Positions 43,314 through 52,252 of a stretch of DNA of 64,000 nt are shown in pieces. Under the pieces are notes generated by a model. That model made no database searches, was not told the DNA's origin, and worked only from the letters and a program-made list of their open reading frames with translations. The position numbers and the translations under genes were made by a program. Source of the stretch: DAHUXT01 sp036273675 (GTDB lineage Bacteria; Chloroflexota; Ktedonobacteria; Ktedonobacterales; JADMIN01); NCBI GenBank assembly GCA_036273675.1, contig DASUHD010000175.1:27697-91696 (forward strand). The letters are read 5' to 3'. Numbering within the stretch: position 1 is the first letter of the stretch; every line of letters starts with the position of its first letter.

Positions 43314-44198
43314 TTAGCCGTTGCGCTTCAACTTGCCAGTGCGCTTGGCGTAGCGCTCCGCCAGGTGGAAGATGAACTGGCCGACCGGAATGCTTACCAC
43401 GGCGCAGATCAGCAGCGGCCAGATGTCACCCCAGGCGTTATACGGCGTTTTCTGCACCATCAACGCGCCGCGCAGCCCGTTGAGCACGTACGTCGCGGGT
43501 GAGATCACCGAGAGCGCCTGCAAGAACCCCGGCAACACCGAGACCGAATAGTAGACGCCCGAGACTAGCAGAATGATCGCGCGGATGATATAGGCCATCT
43601 GCGCGCCACGCTCGGTGTAGAGCATCGGCAGAACGGCGGCCATCGTGCCGAAGCCGATGAACGAGAAGCTGCCGACCGCCAGCACAAGCAGCGCCAGAGG
43701 CCAGTTCGCCTGCGAGAGATCCAGATGGAAGAACAGCGCCATGATTCCCAGTTGCAGGGCGGTCATGACGATGCCGTGAATCAGAGCATAAGCGCAGGCG
43801 CCGAACATATGCGTCACGCGCGAGACCGGCGCCATGAAGGTGTACTCGATGGTGCCTTCCCAGCGCTCCATCGTAACGGTCTCGGTGACGCTGTCGAAGA
43901 CGACCGAGAGGAACGTCCAGACGGCGGTGCCGATGGCGAGATACAGAATGAGACTGTTCAATTGCGCCGCGGTGATTTTCCCGCCAGACGCGGCCTGGGC
44001 GCTCGGCGCGATAAAGGTGACGCTGAGCGCGTTGACGACGTTATAGGTGATCCAGACCACTTCCCACGCCCAGTAGCGTTTGGTCAGATACCAGTTGCGC
44101 TCGACAAACGCGAAGCCCTTGTTGACCTCGTTTCCCGCCGAACGCGCCGCCTTGCGGGCGGCATTCTGAAAGCTTCGTTCTCGTGCCAGACCAATCAT
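43314..44198 (-). CDS. ABC-2 type transporter permease
   Basis: 294 residues with six hydrophobic segments and the ABC-2 membrane domain pattern (ERWEGTIEYTFMAPVSRVTHMF; LLVSGVYYSVSVLPGFLQAL; SPATYVLNGLRGAL). With the ATPase encoded upstream it would export a lipid, polymer or drug; the substrate is not indicated. The ATPase stop is 5 nt before its start and the ribosome site is inside the ATPase end. Confidence 0.9.
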   Translation of the reverse strand: MIGLARERSFQNAARKAARSAGNEVNKGFAFVERNWYLTKRYWAWEVVWITYNVVNALSVTFIAPSAQAASGGKITAAQLNSLILYLAIGTAVWTFLSVVFDSVTETVTMERWEGTIEYTFMAPVSRVTHMFGACAYALIHGIVMTALQLGIMALFFHLDLSQANWPLALLVLAVGSFSFIGFGTMAAVLPMLYTERGAQMAYIIRAIILLVSGVYYSVSVLPGFLQALSVISPATYVLNGLRGALMVQKTPYNAWGDIWPLLICAVVSIPVGQFIFHLAERYAKRTGKLKRNG

Positions 44199-44203
44199 AC
44201 CGG

Positions 44204-45223
44204 CTAGTTACCCTCCTGGACGCCATGCGCTTCGTTCTCAGCGATTTCGTCAATCTCGTTCGTCTCATCGTCATCATCTTCTTCGTCTTCGGCCTCATCC
44301 TCTTCCCAGTCGCGCCCGGTAAAGGATAGAAAGACCTCTGTCAGCGTCGCCGGATGATCCAGCCCCAACCGCGCGGCGACATCCAGCTTGAGCTGCTCGG
44401 GCGTCCCCTGCGCCACGATGCGCCCGCCGTCGATGATGGCGATCTGGTCGCAGAGGGCGTCCGCCTCGTCCATATCGTGCGTGGTGAGCAGGATGGTGGC
44501 GTCGTGGGTGTCGCGTAGCTCGCGGATGAAGACCTGCACATCCTGCTTGGAGCGCGGGTCGAGTCCGGTGGTTGGCTCGTCCAGTAGCAGCAGAATCGGC
44601 GCGGTCAGAAACGCACGGGCAATCGCCACTTTCTGCTGCATCCCGCGTGACATATTCTCCAGCGGCTGCGCGATACGGTCGCGTTTGATGCCAAGGCGTG
44701 TCAGAATCTCGACAATCATCGGTCGCGCCTGGCGGGCGGTCAGTCCATAGAGCCGTGCGGAGTAAAGCAGGTTTTCCATCGGGCTGAGCTTGCGGAAGAA
44801 TGCCGCCTCGACACTTACCCGGTTGATGAGCCGCTGTACCTTACGTTCTTCACGCTCGACATCGTGGCCGAAGACCTCGATCTTGCCATCATCGGCCAGC
44901 AGCAATGTCGAGATCAGCCGGATCAGCGTGGATTTGCCCGATCCATTGGAGCCGAGTACGCCGAAGATTTCGCGCCGATGGATCGTCAGGGTCACGTCGT
45001 CTACGGCACGGACGATCTTCGCGCTTTTGCGCTTGTTGGCGCCGCGCGTGAGCCAGCGCGGGCGACCGCTTTTGACAAACCGCTTCGAGACAGACATAAC
45101 ACGCAGCGCGTCGTAACCATCCAGGCTGGCCAGCTCGGCCGATGTAAGTATGCCTGGACGGCGTAACGATTCTGGTGGAGTAGTTTCCTCATGCAGCGAC
45201 GATGGCGAACTAGTGAGAGACAA
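44204..45223 (-). CDS. ABC transporter ATP-binding protein
   Basis: 339 residues from a TTG with AGGAGG five bases before. Walker A LGSNGSGKSTL, signature MSRGMQQKVAIARAF, Walker B LLLLDEPTTGLD, and the switch His in LTTHDMDEA. An 80-residue N-terminal extension and a strongly acidic C-terminal tail (EEDEAEDEEDDDDETNE) are unusual. The family (DrrA/NatA type) drives ABC-2 exporters. A perfect 16-bp palindrome lies 71 bp upstream. Confidence 0.93.
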   Translation of the reverse strand: MSLTSSPSSLHEETTPPESLRRPGILTSAELASLDGYDALRVMSVSKRFVKSGRPRWLTRGANKRKSAKIVRAVDDVTLTIHRREIFGVLGSNGSGKSTLIRLISTLLLADDGKIEVFGHDVEREERKVQRLINRVSVEAAFFRKLSPMENLLYSARLYGLTARQARPMIVEILTRLGIKRDRIAQPLENMSRGMQQKVAIARAFLTAPILLLLDEPTTGLDPRSKQDVQVFIRELRDTHDATILLTTHDMDEADALCDQIAIIDGGRIVAQGTPEQLKLDVAARLGLDHPATLTEVFLSFTGRDWEEDEAEDEEDDDDETNEIDEIAENEAHGVQEGN

Positions 45224-46041
45224 AGTTTCCTCCTGACTTCAGGGCGACACGAGATGTGATGTGCCGCGAAAGATGGAATGAGCGGGCGGAATGGCGCAAG
45301 CGCTTGCGCATGCACAGGCGTGAAAACTGGCCGCAAAAGGGCCATAAAGACCCACAAAGACGGCAAAGACTCCATAGGTGGACAGCACGTGGACAGCAGC
45401 GATGAAATGAGTGATGCGGCGGGCTGGTGGCGCCCGCTGCTTTCGGGGGAACCCGACGACCTAGCGGGTACGCACTCGCGGCGCGTGGAGTGGCGTGAAT
45501 ACGACGATGCCAACTCCGACATTCTCGCGGAGGCCACCGATTCCGGTATCCAGTACCGCGAAGTCCTGGCCTCCGATGAAGGAAGGCGCCATGGTCGCAG
45601 CCTGGCGGCAGAAGGGGCTACCGCTCATGCTTGTGCTGCTGTTCCACATTGCGCACCTCCTCAGTAACACCTGGGATATTGGTCCCTACGGACACACCCT
45701 GGCCAGTATAAAGTTCGGCAGCAATTGGTGTCAAGACGGTCCACGCAGAAATCTGACTGACCTGCGCTAAGGTACAGGCAGCGGCCAGCCAGATAGAACG
45801 TCTGAATTCCGCAGTCGGTCAGCCGCTCACGGCCAGATGCACATATCAGCAATATTGCGTAGCCATAAACACTTCAAAACACGTATGACTAACGTTCATC
45901 ACACGTAATTTCAAGATTTCGCAAAGAAATTGTGTTAGTGGCTCCTTGCATTTGGGGTAATCCCTAGTAGAGCTATGCTCGCCCTAATACTGATCTCTTG
46001 TTCAGGAGATCCACAAAGCTACAGGAGGAAGCACGATCAGG
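45224..46041. other. Long intergenic region with a possible operator
   Basis: 818 bp between divergent genes. A frame of 129 codons (45278-45667, plus strand) lacks a ribosome site and any recognisable family, and was not called. The last 140 bp are AT-rich and should carry the promoter of the lipoprotein gene. Confidence 0.45.
45294..45309. promoter_or_regulatory. Perfect 16-bp palindrome, possible operator
   Basis: GCGCAAGCGCTTGCGC is its own reverse complement. It lies 71 bp upstream of the ABC exporter start. The AAGCGCTT centre resembles LacI-family operators, but the site could be chance in GC-rich DNA. Confidence 0.35.
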
Positions 46042-46758
46042 ATGCTTAAGATCAAACGCGCTCAGGATGTCAAGGCAGGGTTGCCTGCGTTCTCCAGCAA
46101 GCCAATCCTCGCCGCAATGCTTGTTGTGGCCGCGTTGTTTGTGTTCGCTGGCTGTGGCGCGCCCGGCGCCACACAGGCGAAGCCAACACCAACGCTGACC
46201 GCGCAGCAAATTCTGACCAAGGCCCAGGCCGCGCATCTCACCGACGAAACGTTTACGATAACGATGCAGGGCTCGGCGGCCGGGACATCGCTGGATGTGA
46301 CCGGAGACGGCAAAGGCACCGAGAATCCCGCGCGGATGGCTATGACGCTGTCTATGGTGGTTAGCGGCACGACGCTCACGATGGACATGGTCGTTGATCT
46401 GACGACCAACACCACCTACACCAAAATCACCGCGCCTGCGGAGCTGGCGTCGAACAAGTGGACCAAAGCCACCGACACCTCCAGCACGCTCCCCACATCG
46501 GACCTGCAATTGTCGGCGCAATATAGCAAACTGACCAACGCGAAACTCGTCGGAAGCGAACAGGTAAACGGTAAGAATACGTACCACATCCAGGGTGGAG
46601 TACCCTCCACCACCGGCACGGTTGACCTCTACATTGGCCAAACGGACTACCTGCCTGTGAAGATGGTGCTGAATTCAACCGGTGACTCGGCGATCCAGAT
46701 GACAGTCACCTATACAGCCGTCAACACGGGGATTACGATCGACCTGCCCGCCGCCTGA
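46042..46758 (+). CDS. LppX/LprG-like lipoprotein
   Basis: 238 residues. A long signal peptide ends in the lipobox FVFAGCGAP. The mature part (QILTKAQAAHLTDETFTITM ... VSGTTLTMDMVVDLTTN ... VDLYIGQTDYLPVKMVL) has the repeated beta-strand pattern of LppX/LprAFG and LolA-like proteins, which bind lipids in a half-barrel. Role in lipid carriage to the cell surface is a family inference. AGGAGGAAG lies 14 bases before the ATG, a rather long spacing. A clear terminator follows. Confidence 0.78.
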   Translation: MLKIKRAQDVKAGLPAFSSKPILAAMLVVAALFVFAGCGAPGATQAKPTPTLTAQQILTKAQAAHLTDETFTITMQGSAAGTSLDVTGDGKGTENPARMAMTLSMVVSGTTLTMDMVVDLTTNTTYTKITAPAELASNKWTKATDTSSTLPTSDLQLSAQYSKLTNAKLVGSEQVNGKNTYHIQGGVPSTTGTVDLYIGQTDYLPVKMVLNSTGDSAIQMTVTYTAVNTGITIDLPAA

Positions 46759-46798
46759 TGTGGTGGCAATGCGGTAACAGATCACCACTTGCATTTGG

Positions 46799-46833
46799 CG
46801 CTGCCGGGTATCCGGCAGCGTCTTCGTCTGTTT
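46799..46833 (+). terminator. Intrinsic terminator of the lipoprotein gene
   Basis: Nine-bp perfect stem CGCTGCCGG / CCGGCAGCG with loop GTAT, followed by TCTTCGTCTGTTT. It lies about 40 nt past the lipoprotein stop. Confidence 0.8.
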
Positions 46834-46923
46834 CACATTAGCAATGCTCTTGACGGTTCGTACACGCGCATGGCACAGTCTGAAGTGCGCCGCTTGCTCA
46901 GCCGGGCGCGCTATAGATTCTAT

Positions 46924-47018
46924 GGGGGTGTACGGGTCCCGGTGGGCCTCGCCGTCTTCAAAACGGTTGCACGGGCGCTTGCGCGTTCGTGGGTGGGTTC
47001 GACTCCCATACGCCTCTG
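46924..47018 (+). tRNA. selC: Selenocysteine tRNA, anticodon TCA
   Basis: The cloverleaf folds as tRNA-Sec: 8-bp acceptor stem GGGGGTGT with ACGCCTCT (three G-U pairs), 6-bp D stem GGGTCC/GGGCCT, anticodon stem GCCGT/ACGGT with loop CTTCAAA (TCA at 46958-46960), a long variable arm (CACGGGCGC/GCGTTCGTG) and T arm GTGGG-TTCGACT-CCCAT. About 95 nt; CCA is not encoded. The 8-bp acceptor and 6-bp D stem separate it from opal suppressors or tRNA-Ser. It implies that the host makes selenoproteins; selA, selB and selD are not in the window. Confidence 0.93.
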
Positions 47019-47021
47019 CCC
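46956..47021 (+). repeat. Putative attachment site (tRNA side)
   Basis: The 66 bp from the anticodon loop of selC to just past the discriminator base recur at 59522-59587 with two mismatches. Duplication of a tRNA 3' half starting at the anticodon loop is the usual footprint of tyrosine-recombinase integration. Confidence 0.85.
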
Positions 47022-47191
47022 CTGAATATTCCCCGCTTTGTCTCGACTTGCCCGCGTCATCTCTTCCCTCTGCTCCGCCAGCCTTTGCCTGCCCTGTAGC
47101 ATAATTTGCAGCATTTCCCCAAAACCGCCGTCTCTCACGCTCGCTTCATTCTTGGTCACACGTTCTATGTAGCTGCCCGTCGATCAGGCAA

Positions 47192-47438
47192 TCAGCCGTA
47201 GAGCATGTACGCCATGACGGCGATGGCGTCCTGTTGCATGTCGGGCAGGACGTGCGAGTAGATGTCCAATGTGATCGCGATGGTCGGGTGTCCCAGCATC
47301 CCACTGACAACCTTGGGATTCACGCGCGCCGAGAGCGCCAGCGTAGCGCAGGTGTGGCGCAGGTGTGGCGCAGGTGTGGAAGCGGATCATCGGCAACCTC
47401 GCGGACATACTCACCCGGCGTGGTCCGCATCATTCGGA
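47192..47438 (-). pseudogene. Tyrosine recombinase C-terminal remnant, frameshifted
   Basis: Read on the minus strand, the last 50 codons give ALSARVNPKVVSGMLGHPTI, AITLDIYSHVLPDMQ and an end at TGA 47192, the box II region with the conserved His and catalytic Tyr of phage integrases. Just upstream the HLRHTCAT motif (Arg of the HxxR) is interrupted: the 11-bp unit GCGCAGGTGTG stands three times at 47346-47378, and removing one unit restores an open frame through PHLRHTCATLALSARV. The N-terminal two-thirds are missing. It is the likely remnant of the island's integrase. Confidence 0.8.
47346..47378 (+). repeat. 11-bp tandem triplication inside the integrase remnant
   Basis: GCGCAGGTGTG occurs three times in exact tandem. 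Two units encode the natural HLRHTC stretch on the minus strand; the third shifts the frame. Confidence 0.9.
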
Positions 47439-47450
47439 ACACTCGTCCAG

Positions 47451-47714
47451 ATGCCCAATTACGTTCAGGCACTGAGCTTCGGGCTAGCCGCTACCATCGC
47501 GATCGTCGCTGTCACCGTACCTGTCGAGGTCGCCATCACAGTCCTAGCTGTGCGTCAAGCACGTGACTCGCAGTCGCATGCGGTCGCAAATACAACCTCT
47601 GCCACACACCGCGCGATAGCTCACCCTGCTGGCAAGCATCACACCCGTGCCTCACAACACGGTTACTATGAGTATCACTCTCATCACTATCTGGTCACGG
47701 AGATCCGTATCTGA
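47451..47714 (+). CDS. Possible small His-rich membrane protein
   Basis: 87 residues if started at the ATG 47451; no ribosome site is seen. One long hydrophobic segment (SFGLAATIAIVAVTVPVEVA) precedes a hydrophilic tail rich in His and Tyr (GYYEYHSHHYLVTEI). It could be real or a chance frame in the degraded integrase flank. Confidence 0.3.
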   Translation: MPNYVQALSFGLAATIAIVAVTVPVEVAITVLAVRQARDSQSHAVANTTSATHRAIAHPAGKHHTRASQHGYYEYHSHHYLVTEIRI

Positions 47715-48007
47715 AGCTATTTCGCCGATGCGTCCGAATGCGATCGTGCTTCTGAGGCTGCCAAGGGCGCCATCACCAGGTACGCCACTGTGATGAGGTT
47801 GTGTGCCACCGCGCTGCGCTCGTGACGCAACTGCGATGGCAAAAAGCGATGATGAAAGCAACAGCGAGTCGCTGACGAAGCTGACTCCAGTCGTTCTCTC
47901 ATTGAGAGTTATACAACTACGACATTGATCTTAGCATCGAGGCTTCGGTAAAGGGAGTGTACTGCTCTCAAAGGCAGGTATGCCTACTACGTGAGAGGAG
48001 GAGGCCA

Positions 48008-49471
48008 ATGACCAGGCACTTTGATGCCATCATCGTTGGCGCGGGGATTAGCGGCGAGACGTGCGCACACCGCCTGCGAGTTGGCGGGATGCGCGTTGCG
48101 CTGGTCGAGGCTGAGCATATTGGCGGCGAATGCGCCTACTGGGCGTCAATCCCCACAATGTCTCTGCTGGGACCAGCGAACGCTCGCTGGCGAGCAGGGG
48201 CGCTCGCCGGAATCGCGTCGCCAGCCATTGCTTCGCCCCGGAGTCTGACGCCATCCGAGATACTCTTCTCCGCACTCGATGAGTCCGCTCAGGTGAGAGC
48301 CATTGAAAAGGAGGGTGGCGCCTTTATTCGTGGATCGGCTCGCTTTGTCAGGCGCGATCAGGTCGAGGTTGACCTGGACGGTGGCATCGAGCGGCTCCAG
48401 GCTCCGCATATTATCGTCGCCACTGGCTCAGTCCCAGCGATTCCGCATATACCAGGCCTGTCCGATATCGGCTACTGGACCAACAGAGAGGCCACGACAG
48501 CCGCGGCTATCCCGCAACAGTTGACCATCCTGGGGGGAGAGGGCCAGGCAATCGAGATTGCTCAAATGTTCCGCCTTTACGGCGCCGATGTCACCCTGGT
48601 TACTCGCCGACAGCGCCTGCTCGTCGATGAAGACCCTGAGGTAGGGGAGCTCCTTGCGCGGCGTCTCCATCGCCAGGGCATTCGCGTTGTTTTGGGGCAT
48701 CGAGTTGTACATATTGGGCGCGACGCCGACCACCCATGCGTCCTGACGCTCGACGATGATACCGAGATCCACACGCAGCGCCTCGTGGTGGCTACAAACC
48801 GCCGTCCGCGGATACATGGGTTGCGACTCGCCAAGGCTGGTGTGCGGTATCGTGACTCAGGAATCATCATCAACGAGACGTGCCAGGCCGCCGAGGGCGT
48901 ATGGGCAATCGGCGCCGTAACGGGTATTGGGCAACTTTCCCACATGGCACAGTACCAGGCACGCATCTCCGCTGATGATATCCTCGGCCTACCACATGCA
49001 GCCCACTATGCCTCCGTGCCGCGGATTCTCTACACTGACCCGCAAGTGGCCATGACAGGCAAGACGACGGCACAAATGGCTGGCGAGGAGGCAGCACATG
49101 TCACCTCCGTCACCGTCGAGCTGAATGAGAGGAAGATGTATCCCACGACATCGCGGCAACCAGAGAGTGGCAGGCTCACCCTCTATGCCGATGTTGAACG
49201 TGGAACGCTTGTTGGAGCCTGGGCAATCGCCACTGAGGCAAGCGACTGGATTCAGCTTGCCGCTTACGCCATTCGATCTGGGATTTCCCTCGATATGCTG
49301 CGGGATATGCTCGAACAGTTTCCGCCATTCGGCGAAAGTTATCTCTCGGCGGTCGACCAGCTTGTGGCGGCCAGCGTCCAACATCGACACGGCGGTTTGC
49401 CAGTGTCTCAGACAGATGAACGGCGCCGATTGGGGGATACGCCGAAGGTGGCGCTGCCTACGGAGCGGTGA
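48008..49471 (+). CDS. Pyridine nucleotide-disulphide oxidoreductase-like flavoprotein
   Basis: 487 residues from the ATG at 48008 with AGGAGGAGG upstream; the longer frame is not needed. FAD loop AIIVGAGISGETCAHRL, NAD region (QLTILGGEGQAIEIAQMFRL) and second FAD motif (GVWAIGAVTGIG) match the dihydrolipoamide dehydrogenase/mercuric reductase family. The redox motif that is normally CxxxxC reads GGECAYWASIPT, so the second Cys is Ser, and the C-terminal His-Pro-x3-Glu reads QFPPFGES. It is probably not a disulphide reductase but another NAD(P)H-dependent flavoenzyme. First complete gene of the island. Confidence 0.85.
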   Translation: MTRHFDAIIVGAGISGETCAHRLRVGGMRVALVEAEHIGGECAYWASIPTMSLLGPANARWRAGALAGIASPAIASPRSLTPSEILFSALDESAQVRAIEKEGGAFIRGSARFVRRDQVEVDLDGGIERLQAPHIIVATGSVPAIPHIPGLSDIGYWTNREATTAAAIPQQLTILGGEGQAIEIAQMFRLYGADVTLVTRRQRLLVDEDPEVGELLARRLHRQGIRVVLGHRVVHIGRDADHPCVLTLDDDTEIHTQRLVVATNRRPRIHGLRLAKAGVRYRDSGIIINETCQAAEGVWAIGAVTGIGQLSHMAQYQARISADDILGLPHAAHYASVPRILYTDPQVAMTGKTTAQMAGEEAAHVTSVTVELNERKMYPTTSRQPESGRLTLYADVERGTLVGAWAIATEASDWIQLAAYAIRSGISLDMLRDMLEQFPPFGESYLSAVDQLVAASVQHRHGGLPVSQTDERRRLGDTPKVALPTER

Positions 49472-49541
49472 GCACGATGTTCGTCTCTGGGAACTTGCGG
49501 GCATTGATTTGTCCGTCAATCAGCCTCAGGATGCCCTCTAA

Positions 49542-49769
49542 GAGGATGCGCATCTGGCGGGTGCAAATCGGCACGGCGCCGCGCTCGAAGCCGGGCAGGT
49601 TGACATCCTGGTGATAGCGAATGATGCGCCGTTAGCGCCAATGGTCTGGAGCAAGTTGGTGGCGCAGGTAGCCAAAACACATGGGCAGGTCGAAGTGGTC
49701 GCCGACCATCCAGCGCTCGAAGTGCTCGGTGGGGTAGGCGCGCTGTTGCGCTATCGTACTCGTGGGTGA
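49542..49769 (+). pseudogene. C-terminal remnant of an archaeo-eukaryotic-type release-factor-like protein (baeRF)
   Basis: An open stretch of 75 codons after an in-frame TAA, without a start codon near its beginning, reads EDAHLAGANRHGAALEAGQV, then DILVIANDAP and, at the end, VEVVADHPALEVLGGVGALL. This resembles the eRF1-like C-terminal domain of bacterial baeRF proteins, where a conserved Gly-Gly-Val-Ala/Gly-Ala-Leu-Leu-Arg end is usual. The upstream part of the gene is missing. Identification is by eye. Confidence 0.5.
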
Positions 49770-49826
49770 GTGGCACTTGTTGCCACTACGCCATGGCACG
49801 CAGATAGCGATTGAAGGGTGTAGCCG

Positions 49827-51227
49827 ATGGACATTTCATTTCATGGAGCAGCAGGCGGAGTTACTGGTTCGTGCTTTCTGATACGGGCAGCAGACAAGCA
49901 AATCCTAATTGACTGTGGGATGTTTCAGGGGATGGACGCGAGCGAGGATCACGAATTTAGCTTCGACCCTTCGTCAATTGATTATGCGCTGATTACCCAT
50001 GCACACCTTGACCACTGTGGGCGGCTGCCGCTGCTGGTGAAGCAGGGCTTTCATGGTGAGATCATCCTTACTGCGCCGACGCGCGCCCTGATGGCGACTG
50101 TTCTCGCGGACGCCGCTTCGCTGCAGGTCGAGGAAGCCGAGCGCGCCTCCCGCCGACGGCGTCGCCAGGGCAAATCGCTTCCGGCAGTCTTGTTTGACAT
50201 GCCCGACGTCTTCGATACCATAGAACTGGTAGGTCGCCTGCCACGCTACCAGCAACCGTTTGAGCTGTGCTCAGGTATACGTGTGACCTTCGGCGATGCC
50301 GGGCATATTCTTGGCTCGGCCTGGATTTTGCTCGACGTAGAAGAGCAGGGAAAACAGCAACGCATTGTCTTCTCCGGCGATCTCGGCAACCGCGCACGTC
50401 CGCTGCTCGATCCACCAGCGCCCGCGCCCACGGCGGATTATGTGGTGATGGAGAGTACCTACGGCGAACGTACGCACAAGAGCATCACGGCTTCGATACA
50501 GGAATTGCGGGATGCGGTTCTCCACACGCTGGATCGTGGCGGCAATGTGATCATCCCGACGTTCGCCCTCGAACGGGCCCAGGAAGTCCTCTACTACCTG
50601 CGCCAAATGTCGGACGAAGGGATACTTCCACGCCACACCCAGGTCTTTCTCGATTCGCCGCTCGCGATAACCGCGACCGACATCTTCCGGCGCTTTCCGG
50701 AGTATCTGAGCCGCGCGGCTCGCGCGCAGTTTAGCGTGGGTGAAGATCCTTTCACGCTACCCGGGCTCCATTTCACGCGCAGCACACTTCAGTCACGCGA
50801 GATCAATGCGATTCCGAGCGGGTCGATCATTCTTGCTGGCTCGGGCATGGCGACCGGAGGTCGCGTGCTCCATCACCTGCGCTACAATCTCTGGCGTCCC
50901 GAGAGCAGCGTGATCTTCGTCGGATTTGCCGCTGAAGGCACGCTCGCGCGCCGCATTATCGACGGCGCGCAGGATGTCCACCTCTTCGGCGAAGAGGTTC
51001 ACGTCGCCGCGCGCATCTATACCATCAACGGCTTTTCAGCCCATGCCGACCGCGATGAGCTGCTCGACTGGTACGGCGCCAGCGGAAATCCCCACGTAAC
51101 CTTCCTCGTTCATGGCGAAGATGCGTCACGCACGGCTCTCGCCGCTGCGCTCGAACAGCGTGGCGCGCACGTGGAGCTACCACTGTTACACCAGTCATAT
51201 TCCCTCACGCCTTCCGATCCAGTGTGA
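49827..51227 (+). CDS. Metallo-beta-lactamase/beta-CASP ribonuclease
   Basis: 466 residues. MBL motifs LITHAHLDHCGRLPLL (HxHxDH), DAGHILGSAW and SGDLGN; beta-CASP motif A with VIIPTFALERAQEVLYYLRQ; C-terminal NGFSAHADRDELLDW and FLVHGE. This is the CPSF73/YSH1-like bacterial group (RNA endo/exonuclease, sometimes called exosome subunit). It works on RNA in the cytoplasm. Its start has GAAGGG upstream. It converges with the 280-aa membrane protein, with 75 bp between. Confidence 0.92.
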   Translation: MDISFHGAAGGVTGSCFLIRAADKQILIDCGMFQGMDASEDHEFSFDPSSIDYALITHAHLDHCGRLPLLVKQGFHGEIILTAPTRALMATVLADAASLQVEEAERASRRRRRQGKSLPAVLFDMPDVFDTIELVGRLPRYQQPFELCSGIRVTFGDAGHILGSAWILLDVEEQGKQQRIVFSGDLGNRARPLLDPPAPAPTADYVVMESTYGERTHKSITASIQELRDAVLHTLDRGGNVIIPTFALERAQEVLYYLRQMSDEGILPRHTQVFLDSPLAITATDIFRRFPEYLSRAARAQFSVGEDPFTLPGLHFTRSTLQSREINAIPSGSIILAGSGMATGGRVLHHLRYNLWRPESSVIFVGFAAEGTLARRIIDGAQDVHLFGEEVHVAARIYTINGFSAHADRDELLDWYGASGNPHVTFLVHGEDASRTALAAALEQRGAHVELPLLHQSYSLTPSDPV

Positions 51228-51302
51228 GCATTCGGTGTCATTCACCCAGGACAAGCGCCGCGCTTCCCGGGCCAACGTCTCGTCGCCGTTGTCGTACCGG
51301 TA

Positions 51303-52145
51303 CTAGTTCCCATGCCAGAACGGCAATTGGTTCATCGTATAGAGTCGACCGTCATTGCCGACGAGGTACTGTTTTCCGTCCGTGGCAGTCGTAAGCCAGA
51401 TAGGATCGGCGGGTAGCGCGCCACCAGCGGTCCACGCAGGCTGGCCGGTCTGGCTTGTCTGCCAGGCGGGATCCATTGGGAAGTACACGAGTGACGTCTG
51501 CTTGATCGCTTGCACTGCCTCCTGGCGCTGGGTGGCCACAGCGTGGACCGCCTGATCTGCCTGTAGCGCGGCTACTGCGCCATCGGGGCGCGGCGCGGTG
51601 TAGGTGACGATGGCGATGACTTGTATGGCCGTGTGCGCAGGGTTCAGCGCCAATTCGGCGGCATCCGTCGCTGCGCCCGCCTGGCTCAGAATCGGCAGGA
51701 TGTAGAAGTCGGGCACATCGGCGGCGGTCACTCCTGTGGGTCTCAGCGCCTGTACATACACGGGGCGACCGAGCCGTGAGAGATCGCGCATATGGTCTCC
51801 AGCGTCGGCGCGAGACTCATGGAACAGCGCGCTCTGGCGCGCCGCGGCAATGATATCTCCTGGCGCCTGGGAGTGGAGCGGAATCCATCCATTGCCGCTC
51901 GCAGACGGCGCCATGGTGGATTGACTCGTTGCGCCTGTCGTGCCTGTCATATGCATGGCCGAGGTGTTCCTGGCGAGGTGTGCTGCGCTGAGCAGCACAC
52001 CAACCACTGCCAGCGCGAGCAGCAGGAACGCCGCGTGTCCCAGTATCTGTGTCAGGCGACCGCGCGCCTCGCCGCGTCGCCGCTGCTGCACGCGATGACG
52101 CATCAGGGAAGCCTTCTGTGGAGGATATCTCGGTGGATAGCTCAT
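51303..52145 (-). CDS. Membrane-anchored extracytoplasmic protein, partner of the protease gene
   Basis: 280 residues with an excellent ribosome site (AAAGGAGGAACAATT before the ATG). A basic N-terminus (RHRVQQRRRGEARGR) and one membrane helix (AAFLLLALAVVGVLLSAAHL) are followed by an outer domain of 220 residues without a family I recognise (AADVPDFYILPILSQAGAAT; VIAIVTYTAPRPDGAVAAL). It ends in YLVGNDGRLYTMNQLPFW. It follows the secreted protease gene after 107 bp on the same strand, and the two probably form an operon. Function unknown. Confidence 0.72.
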   Translation of the reverse strand: MSYPPRYPPQKASLMRHRVQQRRRGEARGRLTQILGHAAFLLLALAVVGVLLSAAHLARNTSAMHMTGTTGATSQSTMAPSASGNGWIPLHSQAPGDIIAAARQSALFHESRADAGDHMRDLSRLGRPVYVQALRPTGVTAADVPDFYILPILSQAGAATDAAELALNPAHTAIQVIAIVTYTAPRPDGAVAALQADQAVHAVATQRQEAVQAIKQTSLVYFPMDPAWQTSQTGQPAWTAGGALPADPIWLTTATDGKQYLVGNDGRLYTMNQLPFWHGN

Positions 52146-52252
52146 AATTGTTCCTCCTTTTCACCAAACGAGCGTCTGGCATCGCCAGCGCTGGATTCGG
52201 CCAGCGCGGTCGGCTCAATCTGGCGATCACGCTGGCCAAAGACTGCTCGCGC

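Noticed and set aside
45278..45667. 129-codon plus-strand frame in the long gap before the lipoprotein
   Set aside because: No ribosome site, no recognisable domain, and overlapping frames on both strands are equally open.
47346..47378. Direct repeats as a transposon target-site duplication
   Set aside because: The three units are adjacent in tandem and encode an integrase motif; there is no inserted element between them.
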